Below are positions 61,778 to 64,000 of a DNA stretch of 64,000 nucleotides, piece by piece. Where the stretch lies: assembly GCA_036490475.1 (NCBI GenBank), contig DASXDT010000002.1, positions 62,001 to 126,000 on the forward strand. The letters are read 5' to 3'. The notes under the pieces were generated by a model that was not told the origin of the DNA, did not search any database, and saw nothing but the letters and a program-made list of their open reading frames with translations. Position 1 is the first letter of the stretch, and every line of letters begins with the position of its first letter. The stretch comes from Candidatus Tumulicola sp. (GTDB lineage Bacteria; Vulcanimicrobiota; Vulcanimicrobiia; Vulcanimicrobiales; Vulcanimicrobiaceae). Both the position numbers and the translations under genes were made by a program.

Positions 61778-62453
61778 TTAGGTTGACTTAGGGTTGAAGA
61801 GCCGAAGTAGCCGCCCCGTTAGGGCAGTGCCGCTGAGCGCAACCGTTGCGCCGAGGACGAGCAGGCCAACGAGCATGAGCTCGGCCGAATTTGCGACTAC
61901 GGTTAGCGCCAAGATACCAAGAACAATCGCGGCGCCGCCGCACAAAATTTGTGCGGCGGATGGCGCATGCTACTGCGCCTTCGGTGACCTTTTGCGCGAT
62001 TTCCGAGACGCCGACGGCTTGAACTTTGAGGGCATTCAAACGCTGCAGACCACCGGCAGAAAGGATCAACGCCGCGCCGACGGCGATGACTCCAGCCGAA
62101 AGCAGAACGTCGGAACTGAAGCCCAGCAAAGCGAGTATTCCGAGAACAATGATGCCGCCACCCGCGAGCATTTCGGCGGTCACACCGCCGCCGAGTTCGG
62201 CCGCTCCGAGGCTGCCTCCGGTTAGCACAGAGAGCAGCTTCGAGTATTCGACGCCGATCGCGGCTCCTTGCACGAGTAATGCAGCCCCCAGAGCGATTGC
62301 GGCGATGCCGCCAAAATATCCCGAACCAACGTGCGCTAGTCCGATAATTGCGAGAACCACGACGGCGATTCCAATCGCCCCCTCCATAACAGAACCCGTC
62401 ATTTCGACTTCGAGAACCGTTTTATCGGTGTAGGGTGTAGTCGCTGTTACCAT
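61778..62453 (-). pseudogene. Glycine-rich multi-pass membrane protein, frameshifted
   Basis: ATG 62453 follows GGAGG by 5 bases. The frame gives a Gly/Ala-rich protein with paired hydrophobic segments: GAIGIAVVVLAIIGLAHVGS, GGIAAIALGAALLVQGAAI, GGGIIVLGILALLGFSSDVL. Near 61965-61975 it changes frame: the natural end is AQILCGGAAIVLGILALTVV then ELMLVGLLVLGATVALSG and NPKST at TAA 61778-61780. The uncorrected frame yields an Arg-rich tail to 61788. One base out of place, so this is a recent mutation or a sequencing error. Function unknown. Confidence 0.7.
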
Positions 62454-63587
62454 TTTAACCTCCACATTGAGCCTTCCCGAAAAACAGATAATGCTCGCCT
62501 GCTGAAAGGCACTTTTCAGCTGCTGCCGATGGCAAATCTGATTCCAGCTCGGTCGCTTCCCTTTGCGAGGGTTCGGTGTTAAGCGAGGCACCAGTGGTCC
62601 GTCTGCTTTTCGACGCGCCTTCTTATTTGCGAAAGGACGACGCGCGGCACAGCCTATCCGTGCAATCACTTTGGGACCGCCCGGCCCGAAACCTCGACCT
62701 GTCGCGACCACTGCTGCTCCCTCAATGCCCGCTTTAGTCACATCGAGGTTTCAAGATTGGACCTTGAGGTTACAACCAGTTGGCTGGAGGTCGACCTCGC
62801 AAGGAAGATAGACAGAATCAACGCTCGCTTGTTATATCCGTCCTGCGTATTGGTAATCCTTAAAATCGCCTACGATGCCGTTCTACTAGCATCGACCGTT
62901 TGCGCAAACTTCTTGGTGCGCATCACCGCGTTCATTTCGTATTTCGAGATTCCGGGCAAACATCGGCAAATTGCCGATCGAAAGACGCACGTTTAGTGCT
63001 CGCCAGTTCACCGATGGTGCGGTATCTGCCGCTCCTCCGGCACCTGCGGAACTCCTTAGGGTCTAAGATCACCGCCAGCTTGTGGTTTTGTTCAATGGCC
63101 ACGCGAAGGCAGCGCCTTAGGAGCGTGCGGCGCCCATCGCTGTCGTAGGAGCGGCCACGAAAGAGCGAGTTGGCGAGCGTACGCCGCTTACCGGACCGCT
63201 GTAACTAGGTGCGGCTGGGTATAGATTATCCGTGATCTGCGAATCTCTGCGCCGCTTGACGGCTGATTTCCGAAAGCTACGTGTATGCCTGGAGCAGCGG
63301 CTCCGAACTGCAGTTGGCCGCACGCGAAGCGGCCTTACATTCTCAATGTCGGCGATTTCGACGAGCATACCGAGTATTAGGCTCTATTTCCCGGCTGCAG
63401 AAGCGCTCGGACTATATTCCGTTTTCTTACATCGAACGCTCCAGATGGCTCAACGATCTCGCCGACTGCCGCCGCATCCGCGGGCGCAGAGAATGCGAGC
63501 GGCATCGTATGGATATTCTGAAAAGTGGTACGGCATATTTATATGGTCCTCGACAAGCCACTAGCGTCTTCCTCACGACGGCGGAGA
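62454..63587. other. No gene supported
   Basis: Over 1.1 kb with only short or Arg-rich frames. A divergent promoter region for the membrane-protein gene should lie near 62460-62560. Nothing else recognised. Confidence 0.4.
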
Positions 63588-64000
63588 ATGCACAGACGTA
63601 GCATCTATGTGATGGGCCCGATCGTTGGGGCACTCATCTCCACTGGGTCGTCGGTGGCATGCAATGGCGGCACATCACCGCTCACTGCCTTCGAGAGAGA
63701 TGACGCCCTACCGGCCTATAGCTTTAACGTTGACGTGGCAATGGCCATGCGACACTTCCCATGGCTGCACTTTCACGTGCAGGGCATCGGAAATTACCGG
63801 CCAGGCAAGTCTTATGTCATTCACATCGACAGATTGCCGTGGTTTGCCCCGCACCCCGCTCACGACATCGATCTTTCCATGCTTGATCCGGCGATGTGGC
63901 CTTCGCGCTTCCTCTACCAAGAGGTGGGTGAGGGCGCCGGAAACACCGTCTACGCGCTTCGCGCCATCGACGATCCCACGCTAACGAGCGCGACGGTCAC
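63588..64000 (+). CDS. Secreted beta-rich protein, 3'-truncated by the window end
   Basis: Open frame from ATG 63588 with no stop before the end of the window (137 codons seen). N-terminal signal-like segment (IVGALISTGSSVACNGG, a possible non-canonical lipobox at C), then PAYSFNVDVAMAMRHFPWLH, GNYRPGKSYVIHIDRLPWF, LSMLDPAMWPSRFLYQEVGE and TVYALRAIDDP. The beta-rich layout resembles outer-membrane lipoprotein-sorting (LolA-like) proteins; that link is tentative. The gene continues outside the window. Confidence 0.65.
   Translation, partial: MHRRSIYVMGPIVGALISTGSSVACNGGTSPLTAFERDDALPAYSFNVDVAMAMRHFPWLHFHVQGIGNYRPGKSYVIHIDRLPWFAPHPAHDIDLSMLDPAMWPSRFLYQEVGEGAGNTVYALRAIDDPTLTSATV

Overview
Organism. 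The window is roughly 55-60% GC by eye. It carries a diderm-type envelope toolkit (heptosyltransferase-like GT9 enzymes, a GmhB-type phosphatase, WecG-type glycosyltransferase). Several secreted proteins (25394, 40111, 63588) have a style I associate with Candidatus Eremiobacterota (WPS-2/Vulcanimicrobiota). That assignment is an inference from protein style, not a search result.

Layout. (1) 1-17.3 kb is dense conserved chromosome, nearly all on the minus strand. Read in the direction of transcription, one run of overlapping genes goes dapB, asd, lysC, dapA, a WecG/TagA glycosyltransferase, an NDP-sugar pyrophosphorylase, comF, ribD, ribE, a 4HBT thioesterase and two MDR dehydrogenases. It combines diaminopimelate/lysine, surface-glycan and riboflavin genes. 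Upstream of it lie pcrA and an NDP-sugar/GT4/glycosidase unit. (2) 17.3-18.95 kb holds three HNH-endonuclease paralogues (one broken) and tRNA-Gln(CTG) and tRNA-Glu(CTC). This looks like the left border of an accessory region. (3) 18.95-43.1 kb is a sparse accessory region. It contains a three-gene operon of TIR-like ThsB, SLOG-like and hydrolase-TRAFs proteins; an Abi_C protein; an Xre/MbcA antitoxin with a decayed RES toxin; a HTH, Ser/Thr kinase and TPR operon; many relics; and a same-orientation family of structured non-coding repeats placed upstream of small plus-strand genes. (4) 43.1-50.3 kb is a glycan/lipid cluster: HAD phosphatase, GT9, GT4, GT9, PIG-L deacetylase, acyl-CoA-dehydrogenase-like, then convergent GT2 and NodS-type methyltransferase. 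(5) 50.3-64 kb mixes stress and signalling genes: anti-sigma kinase/STAS partners, a YdiJ-type FAD/Fe-S oxidoreductase, an SDR, a Crp-family regulator, a decayed cyclopropane-fatty-acid synthase, a metallothionein-like peptide, a frameshifted membrane protein, and a secreted protein running off the right end.

How the genes work together. The left part supplies peptidoglycan precursor (DAP), flavin and activated sugars. Tight overlaps (ATGA, GTGA, TTGA) imply translational coupling. The accessory region looks like a defence island. Its most interesting unit is the TIR/SLOG/hydrolase operon, which I read as a candidate Thoeris-like signalling defence system with a serine-hydrolase effector; the kinase operon is a second candidate.

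Decay. At least six genes between 33 and 62.5 kb carry one or more frameshifts or nonsense changes while neighbouring long genes are intact. Selective gene decay is the simplest reading, but local sequencing error cannot be excluded without reads.
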